Shown here in pieces: positions 37,276 through 45,887 of a stretch of DNA of 50,366 bases (positions are counted from its first letter, which is position 1; every line of letters starts with the position of its first letter). The position numbers and the translations under genes were made by a program. Location of the stretch: NCBI GenBank assembly GCA_002083515.1, contig LWDN01000091.1, positions 1 through 50,366 on the forward strand, in the 5' to 3' direction. The notes under the pieces were generated by a model. It saw only the letters and a program-made list of their open reading frames with translations. It did not search any database and had not been told where the DNA came from. The stretch comes from Proteobacteria bacterium HN_bin10 (lineage in GTDB: Bacteria; Pseudomonadota; Alphaproteobacteria; Caulobacterales; Aquidulcibacteraceae).

Positions 37276-39342
37276 ATGCCGCCCTTCCAGCACGCCCCCG
37301 ACCCGCCCTGGATTTTCCGGACCTATTCCGGGCATTCGACACCGGCTGAATCCAACAAGCTCTACAAGACCAATCTGGCCAAGGGCCAAACCGGCCTCTC
37401 CGTCGCCTTCGATCTGCCGACGCAAACCGGCTACGACAGCGACCACATCCTCGCGCGCGGCGAGGTCGGCAAGGTCGGCGTGCCGATCGGACATCTGGGC
37501 GACATGCGCACGCTCTTCGACGGCATCCCGCTCGAGCGCATGAACACGTCGATGACCATCAACGCGCCGGCAGCGTGGCTGCTCGCGCTTTATGTGTCGC
37601 TGGCGGAAGAGCAAGGCGCCGATCCGAAAAAGCTCACCGGCACGACGCAAAACGACATCCTGAAAGAGTACCTCTCGCGCGGCACCTACATTTTCCCGCC
37701 GGCGCCGAGCCTGAAGCTCACCGCTGACACCATCGCCTGGAGCCTTGACGCGATTCCCAAATGGAATCCGATGAACGTCTGCTCCTACCACTTGCAGGAA
37801 GCGGGCGCGACGCCGGAGCAGGAGCTGGCGTTTGCTTTGGCGGCCGCGATCGCGGTGCTGGATGAGGTGAAAAAACGCCCCTCCTCCCTTGTGGAGGAGG
37901 GGTCGGGGGAGGAGGGACGTTCCAACGCGCAGGCGCCTGATCAATGGCGCGCCCCTCACCACCTAGCCCCCTCTCCACAAGGGAGAGGGGAAATCGCATT
38001 CGATGAAGTCTTCTCCCGCATCTCGTTCTTCGTGAATGCGGGCATGCGGTTCGTGACCGAGCTCTGCAAGATGCGCGCGTTCGTGGCGCTGTGGGACGAG
38101 ATCGGGCGCGAGCGCTATGGCGTCACCGACGAAAAGGCGCGCCGCTTCCGCTATGGCGTGCAGGTCAACTCGCTCGGCCTCACCGAGCAGCAAGCGGAAA
38201 ACAACGTCTATCGCATTTTGCTTGAGACGCTTGCCGTCACCCTCTCCAAGAACGCCCGCGCCCGCGCCGTGCAGTTGCCGGCCTGGAACGAAGCGCTGGG
38301 GCTGCCGCGGCCGTGGGATCAGCAATGGTCGCTCAGGATGCAGCAAGTGCTGGCCTACGAGACTGACCTGCTTGAATTCGAGGACATTTTCGACGGCTCA
38401 AAGGTGATCGAAGCAAAGGTGGCGCAGCTGATCGAAGGCGCGCGCGCCGAACTGGCGAAGATCGAGGCTAACGGCGGCGCTGTCGCGAGCGTCGACTACA
38501 TGAAGAGCGCCCTGGTCGAGTCCAATCGACGCCGCATCGAACAGATCGAGACGGGCCAACAGAAGGTGATCGGCGTCAACGCCTTCACCGAGGGCGAGCC
38601 CTCGCCGCTCGAAGCCGGCGAGAAGAACATCCAGACGGTCGACCTTGCGGCGGAAATCGAGCAGATCGCGCGCCTGAAGGCCTGGCGCGTCGCGCGCGAC
38701 GGCGCCACTGTCGACGCCGCGTTGGCGGAACTGCGCGCAGCTGCGCAGGAAGACCGCAACATCATGCCCGCCTCGATCGCCGCCGCGAAAGCCGGCGTCA
38801 CCACCGGCGAATGGGCGGAGACCTTGCGCCGAGTCTACGGCGAATATCGCGGGCCCACCGGCGTCGCCGTCATTATCGATTCAAGCGGCGAAGACATCGA
38901 GAGCGTGAAGCGCGATGTCACTGCTTTGAGCGAAAAGCTTGGCAGAACGCTGACCTTCCTGGTCGGCAAACCCGGCCTCGATGGCCATTCCAATGGCGCC
39001 GAGCAAATCGCCGCGCGCGCCCGCGCCGTCGGCATGGACGCGATCTATGAAGGCATCCGCCTCACGCCGGCCGAGATCGTCAACGCCGCGAAGGAAAAGA
39101 AGGCGCACGCGGTCGGCCTTTCCATTCTTTCCGGCTCGCACCTCGATCTGGTGCAAGAAGTGGTGCGGTTGATGCGCGCCGAAGGTTTAGATCATGTGCC
39201 GCTCGTTGTTGGCGGCATCATTCCACCCGCCGACGCTTTAGCGCTGCGTCAGATGGGCGTGGCGGGCGTATACACGCCGAAGGACTTCAAGATCACCGCG
39301 ATCATGAGCGACGTGGTGAAGCTGGTGGCGGCGCGTACGTGA
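37276..39342 (+). CDS. ecm: Ethylmalonyl-CoA mutase with an in-frame repeat insert
   Basis: A B12-dependent mutase converting ethylmalonyl-CoA to methylsuccinyl-CoA, about 688 residues. The catalytic TIM barrel runs from PPWIFRTYSGHSTPAESNKL through FDLPTQTGYDSDH, and also has TGTTQNDILKEYLSRGTYIF. The B12 domain has PGLDGHSNGAEQIAARARAV (DxHxxG with the cobalt-ligand His) and GLSILSGSHL. Between VLDEVKK and FDEVFSRISFF about 40 residues (RPSSLVEEGSGEEGRSNAQA and on) are encoded by a palindromic repeat at 37876-37998 and are absent from the family. An ATG at 37276 is chosen; a GTG at 37210 would add 22 residues. The end overlaps a GNAT gene by four bases. Confidence 0.93.
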   Translation: MPPFQHAPDPPWIFRTYSGHSTPAESNKLYKTNLAKGQTGLSVAFDLPTQTGYDSDHILARGEVGKVGVPIGHLGDMRTLFDGIPLERMNTSMTINAPAAWLLALYVSLAEEQGADPKKLTGTTQNDILKEYLSRGTYIFPPAPSLKLTADTIAWSLDAIPKWNPMNVCSYHLQEAGATPEQELAFALAAAIAVLDEVKKRPSSLVEEGSGEEGRSNAQAPDQWRAPHHLAPSPQGRGEIAFDEVFSRISFFVNAGMRFVTELCKMRAFVALWDEIGRERYGVTDEKARRFRYGVQVNSLGLTEQQAENNVYRILLETLAVTLSKNARARAVQLPAWNEALGLPRPWDQQWSLRMQQVLAYETDLLEFEDIFDGSKVIEAKVAQLIEGARAELAKIEANGGAVASVDYMKSALVESNRRRIEQIETGQQKVIGVNAFTEGEPSPLEAGEKNIQTVDLAAEIEQIARLKAWRVARDGATVDAALAELRAAAQEDRNIMPASIAAAKAGVTTGEWAETLRRVYGEYRGPTGVAVIIDSSGEDIESVKRDVTALSEKLGRTLTFLVGKPGLDGHSNGAEQIAARARAVGMDAIYEGIRLTPAEIVNAAKEKKAHAVGLSILSGSHLDLVQEVVRLMRAEGLDHVPLVVGGIIPPADALALRQMGVAGVYTPKDFKITAIMSDVVKLVAART
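37876..37998. repeat. In-frame palindromic repeat inside ethylmalonyl-CoA mutase
   Basis: CCCCTCC (37878-37884) pairs with GGAGGGG (37896-37902) at the left, and CCCCTCTCC-ACAA-GGGAGAGGGG lies at 37968-37990 on the right. The left and right parts are related to each other as inverted copies. The repeat type (CCCCTCTCC-ACAAGGGAGAGG) is usually intergenic. Here it has kept the reading frame (about 41 codons, no stop) and adds a Pro/Gly/Glu-rich loop to the enzyme. Confidence 0.85.
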
Positions 39343-40067
39343 ACGCGCGCGACATCGACCTCGCCACCATCCGCATGTGGCCGGCGGCGATCGCGGAGCA
39401 ACACCACGGCTGGTTCTATCTCGCGTCGGGCGGGGTCACCGGCCGCGTCAACGCGGTGTGGCCGCTCGAATGGACGGGCCGCGATGTGAACGCCGCCATC
39501 GATCATGCCGAGGCCTGGTATGCTGCACGCAGACTGCCGCCGCGGTTCAAACTCACTGACTCGGCTTTCGCTCCCGCCGATTTGCCCGATCGCCTGGCGC
39601 GGCGCGGCTACGCGAGCGTGATGCCAACTTTGGTGATGACCGCGCCGGTGCGCGCGACGAACGCCACAGCAGACGTCATCCTTCATGACACCCTCCCCGC
39701 CGCGTTCGGCGCCGCGATCCGCGAAACCTCTAAGGACGATGCCGAATACGACGAGCGCCTCAACATCGCTTTGCGCGCGCCGCAGCCCGCCGCGTTCGCG
39801 CTGATCGAACAAGACGGCCGCGCGGTCGCGATTGGCATGTGCGCCGCCGCCGGCGATCTTGCCGGTGTCTTCCTAATGCGCACCGCGCCGGAAGCGCGCC
39901 GTCAAGGGCTGGCGCGCCAGATTTTCCGCGCGCTGATGGCGAAGTGCGGCGAATGGGAGACGACCACCGCCTTCCTGCAAGTCGATGCGGACAACGCCGC
40001 CGCCATTGCGCTCTACGAAAGCGAGGGCTTCTCGCCGCTCGCGACCTATCGCTTCTGGCGCAAATAG
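39339..40067 (+). CDS. GNAT-family acetyltransferase
   Basis: A 242-residue protein whose C-terminal half (from about residue 110) is a GNAT domain: VFLMRTAPEARRQGLARQIF (acetyl-CoA pyrophosphate loop, RRQGLA) and VDADNAAAIALYESEGFSPL are typical. The N-terminal half is a related degenerate fold (AIAEQHHGWFYLASGGVTGR). The acceptor is unknown. A GTG start overlaps the ecm stop (GTGA), so it is cotranslated with the mutase; a link with the B12 pathway is only positional. The frame ends two bases before the EI24 gene stop on the other strand. Confidence 0.86.
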   Translation: MNARDIDLATIRMWPAAIAEQHHGWFYLASGGVTGRVNAVWPLEWTGRDVNAAIDHAEAWYAARRLPPRFKLTDSAFAPADLPDRLARRGYASVMPTLVMTAPVRATNATADVILHDTLPAAFGAAIRETSKDDAEYDERLNIALRAPQPAAFALIEQDGRAVAIGMCAAAGDLAGVFLMRTAPEARRQGLARQIFRALMAKCGEWETTTAFLQVDADNAAAIALYESEGFSPLATYRFWRK

Positions 40068-40068
40068 A

Positions 40069-40713
40069 TCAGCGCAGCGATTGCACCAGCCGCGTCATGG
40101 CGCTCGCGCCGACGAGCGGCGCCAGAAAGGGCACCAACGAGCACGCCAAGCCAACGAAAAAGACGTCAAGCCCATGCCGTCTACGCAGCGCCACGGCGTC
40201 CTTGTAGCTCATGTGGCGCGCGGCGGTGATGGTGGCGTATTCGCGGCCCATCAGAAATCCGTTGAGGCCATAGAAAACGAGCGCGTTGATCACTGGAATG
40301 AAATAGAGCGGAATGACGATCAGGTTCAGCGCCAACGCCGGCAGCGCGATGAGCGCGCCATTGCGTATGCCCTCTTGGATCGGCACGACGCGCGCCTTCG
40401 GCGCGCCGATCTTTTTCTCCACGCGTTCGGCGGCGAGATCGAAGATGACGCCGCCCACGATCATCGAAATCGCGGGCGACAGCGCCAACGCCAGCACCAC
40501 CACGACAACACCCGCCACGAAAGAACCGGCCATCGACGCATAGCCCAGCCAGCCTTCGAGATCGGGAATAAGCGGCAACACATAACCGAGCGCGGCGCGG
40601 GCGGCGAAAACCGTGATCGTGCCGGCGACGATCAGATTGGCGATAGCGAAGAGCGTCAGTCGCCCGAAGATGACGTCCTTGAGGCCGCCCAGGATCGCCG
40701 TCACAGCTCGCAT
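40069..40713 (-). CDS. EI24-domain membrane protein (CysZ-like)
   Basis: A 214-residue membrane protein of the EI24/CysZ family. Hydrophobic segments include LTLFAIANLIVAGTITVFAA, ASMAGSFVAGVVVVVLALAL and ALPALALNLIVIPLYFIPVI, with the family motif NGFLMGREYATITAARHMSY and LRRRHGLDVFFVGLACSLVP. CysZ imports sulfate in some bacteria, but many members have no known role. No cysteine-biosynthesis gene is adjacent. It is convergent with the GNAT gene and divergent from signal peptidase I. Confidence 0.88.
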   Translation of the reverse strand: MRAVTAILGGLKDVIFGRLTLFAIANLIVAGTITVFAARAALGYVLPLIPDLEGWLGYASMAGSFVAGVVVVVLALALSPAISMIVGGVIFDLAAERVEKKIGAPKARVVPIQEGIRNGALIALPALALNLIVIPLYFIPVINALVFYGLNGFLMGREYATITAARHMSYKDAVALRRRHGLDVFFVGLACSLVPFLAPLVGASAMTRLVQSLR

Positions 40714-40788
40714 CGCACGCCTTCCGCAGCAGCTAGTCGCTTGACGGCAGTTAGGCGGCTTCCCACGGTGGCGCTAGAGGGAGTCTTT

Positions 40789-41535
40789 ATGTTCCAACTA
40801 CACGGCCGCTGGCTCGACGAAGCCAAGGAATGGGCCAGGACCATCGTCGGCGCCTTTCTGGTCTACATGGCGTTCACCACCGTGGCGTTCGCGCAGTATC
40901 GCATCCCCTCGGAAAGCATGGTTCCGCACATCGAAGTCGGCGACCGCGTAACCGTGTCCAAGTTCGCCTATGGCTACAGCCGGTTTTCACTGCCGTTCGA
41001 CTTGGGCTTCGCCCTGCCGCGCGGCGAGCGGCGCTTATTCCAACACATGCCGCGGCGCGGCGATGTCGTCGTGTTCATTCATCCAATCTCGAACGAGACC
41101 ATGATCAAGCGCCTCGTCGGCCTGCCCGGCGATGTCATCGAGGTGCATGACGGCGCGCTGCTCATCAACGGCAGCGCGGTGTCGACCACGGAACCGCACT
41201 TGTTGTTGCGCGCCGTGTATCCGGAAGGGCGCGAGTGGGCAGAGCGTTACGACGAGACGCTGCCGGGCGGCGTCACGCACGCCGTGCACAATCTGACCGA
41301 CGCCGCTCCGCTCGACAATTTCGGCCCCTTCACCGTGCCCGAGGGCCAGCTCTTCTTTATGGGCGACAATCGCGACAATTCGCTCGACAGCCGCTGGGAC
41401 GGCATGGGCACTGCGCCCATGGAAAATCTGATCGGGCGCGCCGAGATCGTCTACGCCACCGCGCTTTCGTCATGCGGCCGCGATCATACCGTCTCGTGTC
41501 CGATGGAGCGATGGATGCGGCCGCTGCATCGCTAA
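40789..41535 (+). CDS. lepB: Signal peptidase I
   Basis: Cleaves signal peptides of exported proteins at the outer face of the inner membrane. The 248 residues start with a membrane anchor (RTIVGAFLVYMAFTTVAFAQ). Box B has catalytic Ser43 in RIPSESMVPH, box D has Lys107 in NETMIKRLVGLPGD, and box E is FFMGDNRDNSLDSR. A second catalytic-domain insertion follows. The C-terminal half contains two Cys (SSCGRDHTVSCPMERW) that may pair. It stands alone, not in the usual lepB-rnc-era order of many relatives. Confidence 0.96.
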   Translation: MFQLHGRWLDEAKEWARTIVGAFLVYMAFTTVAFAQYRIPSESMVPHIEVGDRVTVSKFAYGYSRFSLPFDLGFALPRGERRLFQHMPRRGDVVVFIHPISNETMIKRLVGLPGDVIEVHDGALLINGSAVSTTEPHLLLRAVYPEGREWAERYDETLPGGVTHAVHNLTDAAPLDNFGPFTVPEGQLFFMGDNRDNSLDSRWDGMGTAPMENLIGRAEIVYATALSSCGRDHTVSCPMERWMRPLHR

Positions 41536-41540
41536 CGGCT

Positions 41541-42419
41541 CTATTGCCGGTAACGCTGCACGGCAAAGATGCCGGCCAGGATCAGCGCAGCGCCCGCCAA
41601 CGCCAACGCGCCCAAGGCTTCGCCGAAAATCCACCATGCGAGCCCGGCCGCCACCAGCGGCTGCATCCAGAGCAGCACCGTTGAGGCGACGATCGGCAAA
41701 CGACCAACGCCGTAGGCAATGAGTCCTTGCCCCGCGATTTGAACGATCAAACCCAGACTTGCGAGAACGAGCCAGCCGCGCAGCGTCTGCGGCATCAACT
41801 GTTCGCGAAAAATCAGCGCGAGTGCGAGGCAGACGAAAGCAGCGCTCAGTGTCGCCCAGAACATCACCGCGCCGACGGACACGTTCTTGCCCAGCATGCG
41901 CAAGATGAGGAAGTAGCCCGCATAGCCAATGGCGGCGCTCAGCCCCAATGCATCGCCGATCCATCCCGCGTTTGGATCCGGGCCAACGTCGGACTGAGCC
42001 CGCGCCAGCGCCAACAGCACCGCGCCGGCAAGCGCGGCCGCGACGCCTGCCAGCACCGGCGCACGCAGCCGCTCCCTGAACGCAAACCAGCCGAACACGG
42101 CGGCAAACACCGGCGTGAAATTGGCGAGCAAGGTCGCGTTGGTGACCGTGGTCAGCCCCAGTGCCGCGCCCCAGAGCGAAACCTCGATGCCGAAGAGGAG
42201 GCCGGCGAGAAGGAGCCAGCCGGTCTGGCGAGTCGTGGGCCTAGCGGAGGAAGCCGCGGCCCAGACCCCCAGAATCGGCAACGCGATCAGGAATCGCCAC
42301 AGATTCGAGGCGTGCGGCCCAAGCTCCGAGAGGCGCATGGCGATCGGCGAGAGGCCCAAGAGGGCGGCGCCCGTTAACGCGGCAACCACCGCTCTTGCCT
42401 GCCCCGATCGACCCGCCAT
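41541..42419 (-). CDS. DMT-superfamily (EamA) transporter
   Basis: A 292-residue protein with ten membrane helices in two EamA repeats. The first repeat begins VVAALTGAALLGLSPIAMRL and carries NATLLANFTPVFAAVFGWFA; the second begins WIGDALGLSAAIGYAGYFLI and carries LPIVASTVLLWMQPLVAAGL. Members export amino acids, nucleosides or other small molecules; substrate unknown. The start is at the ATG at 42419 (AGRSGQARAV). It shares a 272-base divergent gap with nrdA. The stop lies five bases from the lepB stop. Confidence 0.9.
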   Translation of the reverse strand: MAGRSGQARAVVAALTGAALLGLSPIAMRLSELGPHASNLWRFLIALPILGVWAAASSARPTTRQTGWLLLAGLLFGIEVSLWGAALGLTTVTNATLLANFTPVFAAVFGWFAFRERLRAPVLAGVAAALAGAVLLALARAQSDVGPDPNAGWIGDALGLSAAIGYAGYFLILRMLGKNVSVGAVMFWATLSAAFVCLALALIFREQLMPQTLRGWLVLASLGLIVQIAGQGLIAYGVGRLPIVASTVLLWMQPLVAAGLAWWIFGEALGALALAGAALILAGIFAVQRYRQ

Positions 42420-42589
42420 GGGCCTGAAAAACGCCGGATTTCGTTGAGGCGCAAGCTGTTCTTGGCGGCAACATATGCCCGTCACTTGCGTTAACAATTA
42501 GAGCCGCTCTGGTCCGCGTGTTCACAGATTCGAGAGAGAAATTCGGGCCCGATTAGCCTTTCCCATTGACCCTGAATTAACCGATGGCA

Positions 42590-42605
42590 TCACTATATAT
42601 AGCGG
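42590..42605. promoter_or_regulatory. NrdR box 1 upstream of nrdA
   Basis: TCACTATATATAGCGG matches the NrdR consensus (ACACWATATMTWGTGT) at about 13 of 16 positions. It lies near a possible promoter (TTGACC at 42566-42571). NrdR is the ATP/dATP-sensing repressor of ribonucleotide reductase genes. A second box is centred 33 bases downstream. Confidence 0.7.
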
Positions 42606-42622
42606 TACGGTTCGGCCATCCA

Positions 42623-42638
42623 CCACAAGGTCCTGTGG
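42623..42638. promoter_or_regulatory. NrdR box 2 upstream of nrdA
   Basis: CCACAAGGTCCTGTGG is a nearly perfect dyad and matches about 11 of 16 NrdR consensus positions. Its centre is 33 bases from that of box 1, near three helical turns, the usual spacing of paired NrdR boxes. Two GANTC methylation sites (42527 and 42653) flank the region, though that number is not above chance. Confidence 0.65.
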
Positions 42639-42691
42639 TTTTGGCCAGCACCGAGTCGGATTAACACAGAGCTAAATCGGGGGCGGAGAAC

Positions 42692-44569
42692 ATGCAGGCA
42701 CGAGCGGAAAAAGCGGGGGTCCACCGCATGGGCGAGCTCCATCGCGGCAAACCCAAGCCCCTGCGTCCGCTCAAGGTCGTCGAGAAGGTCGTTACGGATC
42801 CGAGCCGCGATGCGTTGCTGACCGAGTTCGGCAAGACAACGCTCACTGATCGCTATCTGCTTCCGGGCGAAAGCTATCAGGACATGTTCGCGCGCGTCGC
42901 CACCGCGTTCGCCGACGACATCGGCCATGCGCAACGCATCTACGATTATATCTCGAAGCTGTGGTTCATGCCGGCGACGCCGGTGTTGTCGAATGGCGGT
43001 GCCGAACGCGGCCTGCCGATCTCGTGCTTCCTGAATGCGGTCGGCGATTCGCTCGACGGCATCATGGACACGTGGAACGAGAACGTCTGGCTCGCGTCCA
43101 ACGGCGGCGGCATCGGCACCTATTGGGGCGGCGTTCGTTCCATCGGCGAAAAGGTCGGCCAAAACGGTCAGACAAGCGGGATCATTCCGTTCATTCGCGT
43201 CATGGACTCGCTGACGCTTGCGATCAGCCAAGGTTCCCTGCGCCGCGGCTCAGCGGCGGTCTATCTCGACATCCACCATCCCGAGATCGAGGAATTCCTC
43301 GAAATCCGTAAACCCGCCGGCGATTTCAACCGCAAGAGCTTGAACCTGCATCACGGGCTCAATCTCACCGACGAATTCATGATCGCCGTGCGCGACGATC
43401 TGCCGTTCGCATTGCGCTCGCCCAAGAATGGCGAGCCGCTGAAGCACGTCAACGCGCGCAAGCTCTGGCAGAAGATCCTGGAACTCCGCCTACAGACGGG
43501 CGAGCCCTACATCATCTTCTCCGACACCGTGAACAAGCAGATGCCGAGCCACCAGAAGAAGCTTGGCCTCAAGGTGCGGCAGTCGAATCTATGCAGTGAA
43601 ATCATGCTGCACACCGGCCTCGACCATAACGGCAAGGAGCGCACGGCCGTGTGCTGTCTCTCCTCGCTCAACGCCGAAACCTACTTGGAGTGGGAGAACG
43701 AGCCCAAGTTCATGGAGGACGTATTCCGCTTCCTCGACAACGTGCTCGAGGACTTCATTCAGCGCGCGCCACCGGAAATGGAGCGCGCCGTCTACGCCGC
43801 CTATCGCGAGCGCTCAGTGGGTTTGGGCCTGATGGGCTTCCACTCCTTCCTGCAGAAACAAGGCGTGTCGATGGAATCGGCGATGGCCAAGGTGTGGAAC
43901 AACCGCATCTTCCGTCACATCCGCCGCGGCGCCGACGCCGCTTCGGTGAAGCTCGCGCAAGAGCGCGGCGCCTGCCCGGATGCGGCCGAGAACAACGTCA
44001 TGGCCCGCTTCTCACACAAGCTGGCGATCGCGCCGACCGCCTCGATCTCAATCATCTGCGGCGGCACGTCAGCCGGTGTCGAACCGATCCCCGCCAACAT
44101 CTATACCCACAAGACGCTTTCGGGCTCGTTCGCGGTGAAAAACCCCTATCTTGAGCAATTGCTCGAAGCGAAGGGTAAGAACACCGAAAGCGTGTGGTCG
44201 TCGATCCTGAAGAACGAAGGTTCGGTGCAACATCTCGATTTCCTCAGCGACGACGAGAAGAGCGTGTTCAAGACCGCGTTCGAGATCGATCAACGCTGGA
44301 TCATCGAACTCGCCGCCGATCGCACGCCGCTCATCTGCCAGAGCCAGTCGCTCAACATCTTCCTGCCGGGCGATGTCGATAAGTGGGACCTGCACATGCT
44401 GCACTGGATGGCCTGGGAACGCGGCGTGAAGAGCTTGTACTATTGCCGCTCGAAGAGCGTGCAGCGCGCCGGCTTCGCCGGCGACGAGGGCAAGGCGGAC
44501 GCGCCCGACGCGCCGGCGGCCATGTCAACGCCGAAGACGGATTATGAGGAATGCCTAGCGTGTCAGTAG
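42692..44569 (+). CDS. nrdA: Ribonucleoside-diphosphate reductase, alpha subunit
   Basis: The catalytic subunit of class I ribonucleotide reductase, which makes deoxynucleotides. 625 residues, with no N-terminal ATP-cone, so the activity site may be missing. WFMPATPVLSNGG and ISCFLNAVGD (first redox Cys), then NLCSEIMLHTG, CCLSSLN, YRERSVGLGLMGFHSFLQ and IAPTASISIICGGTSAGVEP are the family blocks. The C-terminal CLACQ pair re-reduces the active site. Two NrdR boxes lie in the upstream gap. The beta subunit gene nrdB, often adjacent, is not in the window. Confidence 0.96.
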   Translation: MQARAEKAGVHRMGELHRGKPKPLRPLKVVEKVVTDPSRDALLTEFGKTTLTDRYLLPGESYQDMFARVATAFADDIGHAQRIYDYISKLWFMPATPVLSNGGAERGLPISCFLNAVGDSLDGIMDTWNENVWLASNGGGIGTYWGGVRSIGEKVGQNGQTSGIIPFIRVMDSLTLAISQGSLRRGSAAVYLDIHHPEIEEFLEIRKPAGDFNRKSLNLHHGLNLTDEFMIAVRDDLPFALRSPKNGEPLKHVNARKLWQKILELRLQTGEPYIIFSDTVNKQMPSHQKKLGLKVRQSNLCSEIMLHTGLDHNGKERTAVCCLSSLNAETYLEWENEPKFMEDVFRFLDNVLEDFIQRAPPEMERAVYAAYRERSVGLGLMGFHSFLQKQGVSMESAMAKVWNNRIFRHIRRGADAASVKLAQERGACPDAAENNVMARFSHKLAIAPTASISIICGGTSAGVEPIPANIYTHKTLSGSFAVKNPYLEQLLEAKGKNTESVWSSILKNEGSVQHLDFLSDDEKSVFKTAFEIDQRWIIELAADRTPLICQSQSLNIFLPGDVDKWDLHMLHWMAWERGVKSLYYCRSKSVQRAGFAGDEGKADAPDAPAAMSTPKTDYEECLACQ

Positions 44570-44631
44570 CGCGCTAAGTGTTGGACGAGATGGCCAGTAC
44601 AGAGGTGAGGCGGTAGGTCCGCCTGAGGCCG

Positions 44632-44805
44632 CTATTCTTTCGGTTCTCCGGGCGGCGTTTCGTCTTCCGCCGGGATCGCATATTTGCCCGAGAACCAGCG
44701 GTTGAGGTCGACATCGGCGCAGCGCTTCGAGCAGAACGGCTTGTAGCGCTCGTCCTGCGGCTTGCCGCAGATCACGCACTTACGCTCATGCACCGGCTTG
44801 TTCAT
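44632..44805 (-). CDS. yacG: DNA gyrase inhibitor YacG (zinc protein)
   Basis: A 57-residue zinc-binding protein: CVICGKPQDERYKPFCSKRC supplies four Cys (C-x2-C, then C-x3-C), followed by ADVDLNRWFSGKYAIPAEDE. The motif LNRWFSGKY is typical. YacG inhibits gyrase in E. coli. The start ATG overlaps the stop of the ribonuclease gene by four bases (ATGA), so it is the last gene of the murA-to-yacG run. A small hairpin (AGGCGG-TAGGT-CCGCCT at 44608-44624) follows its stop on the minus strand and also the nrdA stop on the plus strand; it has no U-run. Confidence 0.95.
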   Translation of the reverse strand: MNKPVHERKCVICGKPQDERYKPFCSKRCADVDLNRWFSGKYAIPAEDETPPGEPKE

Positions 44806-45887
44806 AGCGCCCTCGCATCGATCCGGTCGCGCGGACCAGGCGCGGCATCGATTGTCCAGCGCATGCCGATACGATTGGAGAGTTGCGCGCGCCAATCGAT
44901 TTCTGCCGCATCGAGCCACGCCTTCACTTCAGGCGCCAACGTGCACGCGATCTGGCGCCCTGTCTGGGCGCGGCCCTCGCGCTCGATCGCCCGCAGCGCC
45001 ATCAAAGCTACGGTCTCGACGCTCAAGCGCCCCTCGCCGTCTCGCAATTGCTCATGGAGCGGCGTCCGCAATTGCGCCCGCGCCAGTTCGTAGACGCCGA
45101 ACTTCGACAAGCCGCCGAACTGCACGCTCCAGGGATCGCCCGAAAACGCCGTCCGCACCGCATCGTCCAATTGCTTCAGGTGCGCCCTCGCCCGCACCGA
45201 AACGAAGTCGATGGCGATGACGCCGCCCAGATTGCGCAGGCGAATCTGCCGCGCCGCTTCCCGCGCGGCGGCGATGTTGAGATCGAGCGCGAAGCGCTCG
45301 GAATCGCCGCTGCCGGGGCGGCCGCCGGCGTCGACATCGATGGCCGTCAGCGCCGTCACCGCATCGATGGTAAGCACGCCGCCGCCGGGGATCGGCGTTG
45401 CACGCGCCAACGCATCCTCGATGGCCGCATCAAGCTTGGCGCGCACAGCTGGATCGGGCGCTGGCTTGGCAAGCACGAGTTCATCATCGCACGTGTGCCG
45501 GGCGATGCGCTCAGGCTTCGCGCCGTCATGGCCAAGCTCGGCGAGTTCGACGACTGGATTTTTTCCTCGCGCCGCTTCGCGCGTCACCGCAACGACAACG
45601 CCTTGCCCCTCCCGCAACGCCACGCGTTCGCGGCGCATGCGCGCGCGGCCGTCGTCCCCCAGCGGCAAGAAACCGTGTTGCTCGCTCAAACCTAGATCGA
45701 GAAAGGCCCCGCGGCGGCGGCGGTCGAGTTCGCCAACGCGCGCGACGTAGGTTTCACCCCAGCGCGCGCGGCGGCCTTCGTCGCTCGCGCGCGCGATCCG
45801 AAGCGCGAACGGCTTGTCATCGCGCACCAGCGCCTCGCGCGTTTCGCCGATGGCGGCGTCGATCCAGGTTTCGATCGCTTCGCTCAC
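44802..45887 (-). CDS. Ribonuclease E/G family protein (short form)
   Basis: A 361-residue RNase E/G-type protein. An S1-like part (ETYVARVGELDRRRRGAFLD, then LGLSEQHGFLPL) precedes the catalytic DNase-I-like domain: TAIDVDAGGRPGSGD and NLGGVIAIDFVSVRARAH carry the two metal Asp of the family, and SVQFGGLSKFGVYELAR follows. The Zn-link CPxC of long RNase E is not seen, so the tetramer interface may differ. Short forms with this gene order are common in alphaproteobacteria. It probably processes rRNA. The GTG start overlaps the maf stop (GTGA). Confidence 0.88.
   Translation of the reverse strand: MSEAIETWIDAAIGETREALVRDDKPFALRIARASDEGRRARWGETYVARVGELDRRRRGAFLDLGLSEQHGFLPLGDDGRARMRRERVALREGQGVVVAVTREAARGKNPVVELAELGHDGAKPERIARHTCDDELVLAKPAPDPAVRAKLDAAIEDALARATPIPGGGVLTIDAVTALTAIDVDAGGRPGSGDSERFALDLNIAAAREAARQIRLRNLGGVIAIDFVSVRARAHLKQLDDAVRTAFSGDPWSVQFGGLSKFGVYELARAQLRTPLHEQLRDGEGRLSVETVALMALRAIEREGRAQTGRQIACTLAPEVKAWLDAAEIDWRAQLSNRIGMRWTIDAAPGPRDRIDARAL

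Noticed and set aside
42480..42560. CtrA-type TTAA-N7-TTAA box near TTAACAATTA upstream of nrdA
   Set aside because: The spacing between half-sites is wrong and only single halves are present.
44608..44624. Hairpin AGGCGG-TAGGT-CCGCCT after nrdA as a terminator
   Set aside because: The stem is six base pairs and no U-run follows on either strand, so I mention it only in the yacG entry.
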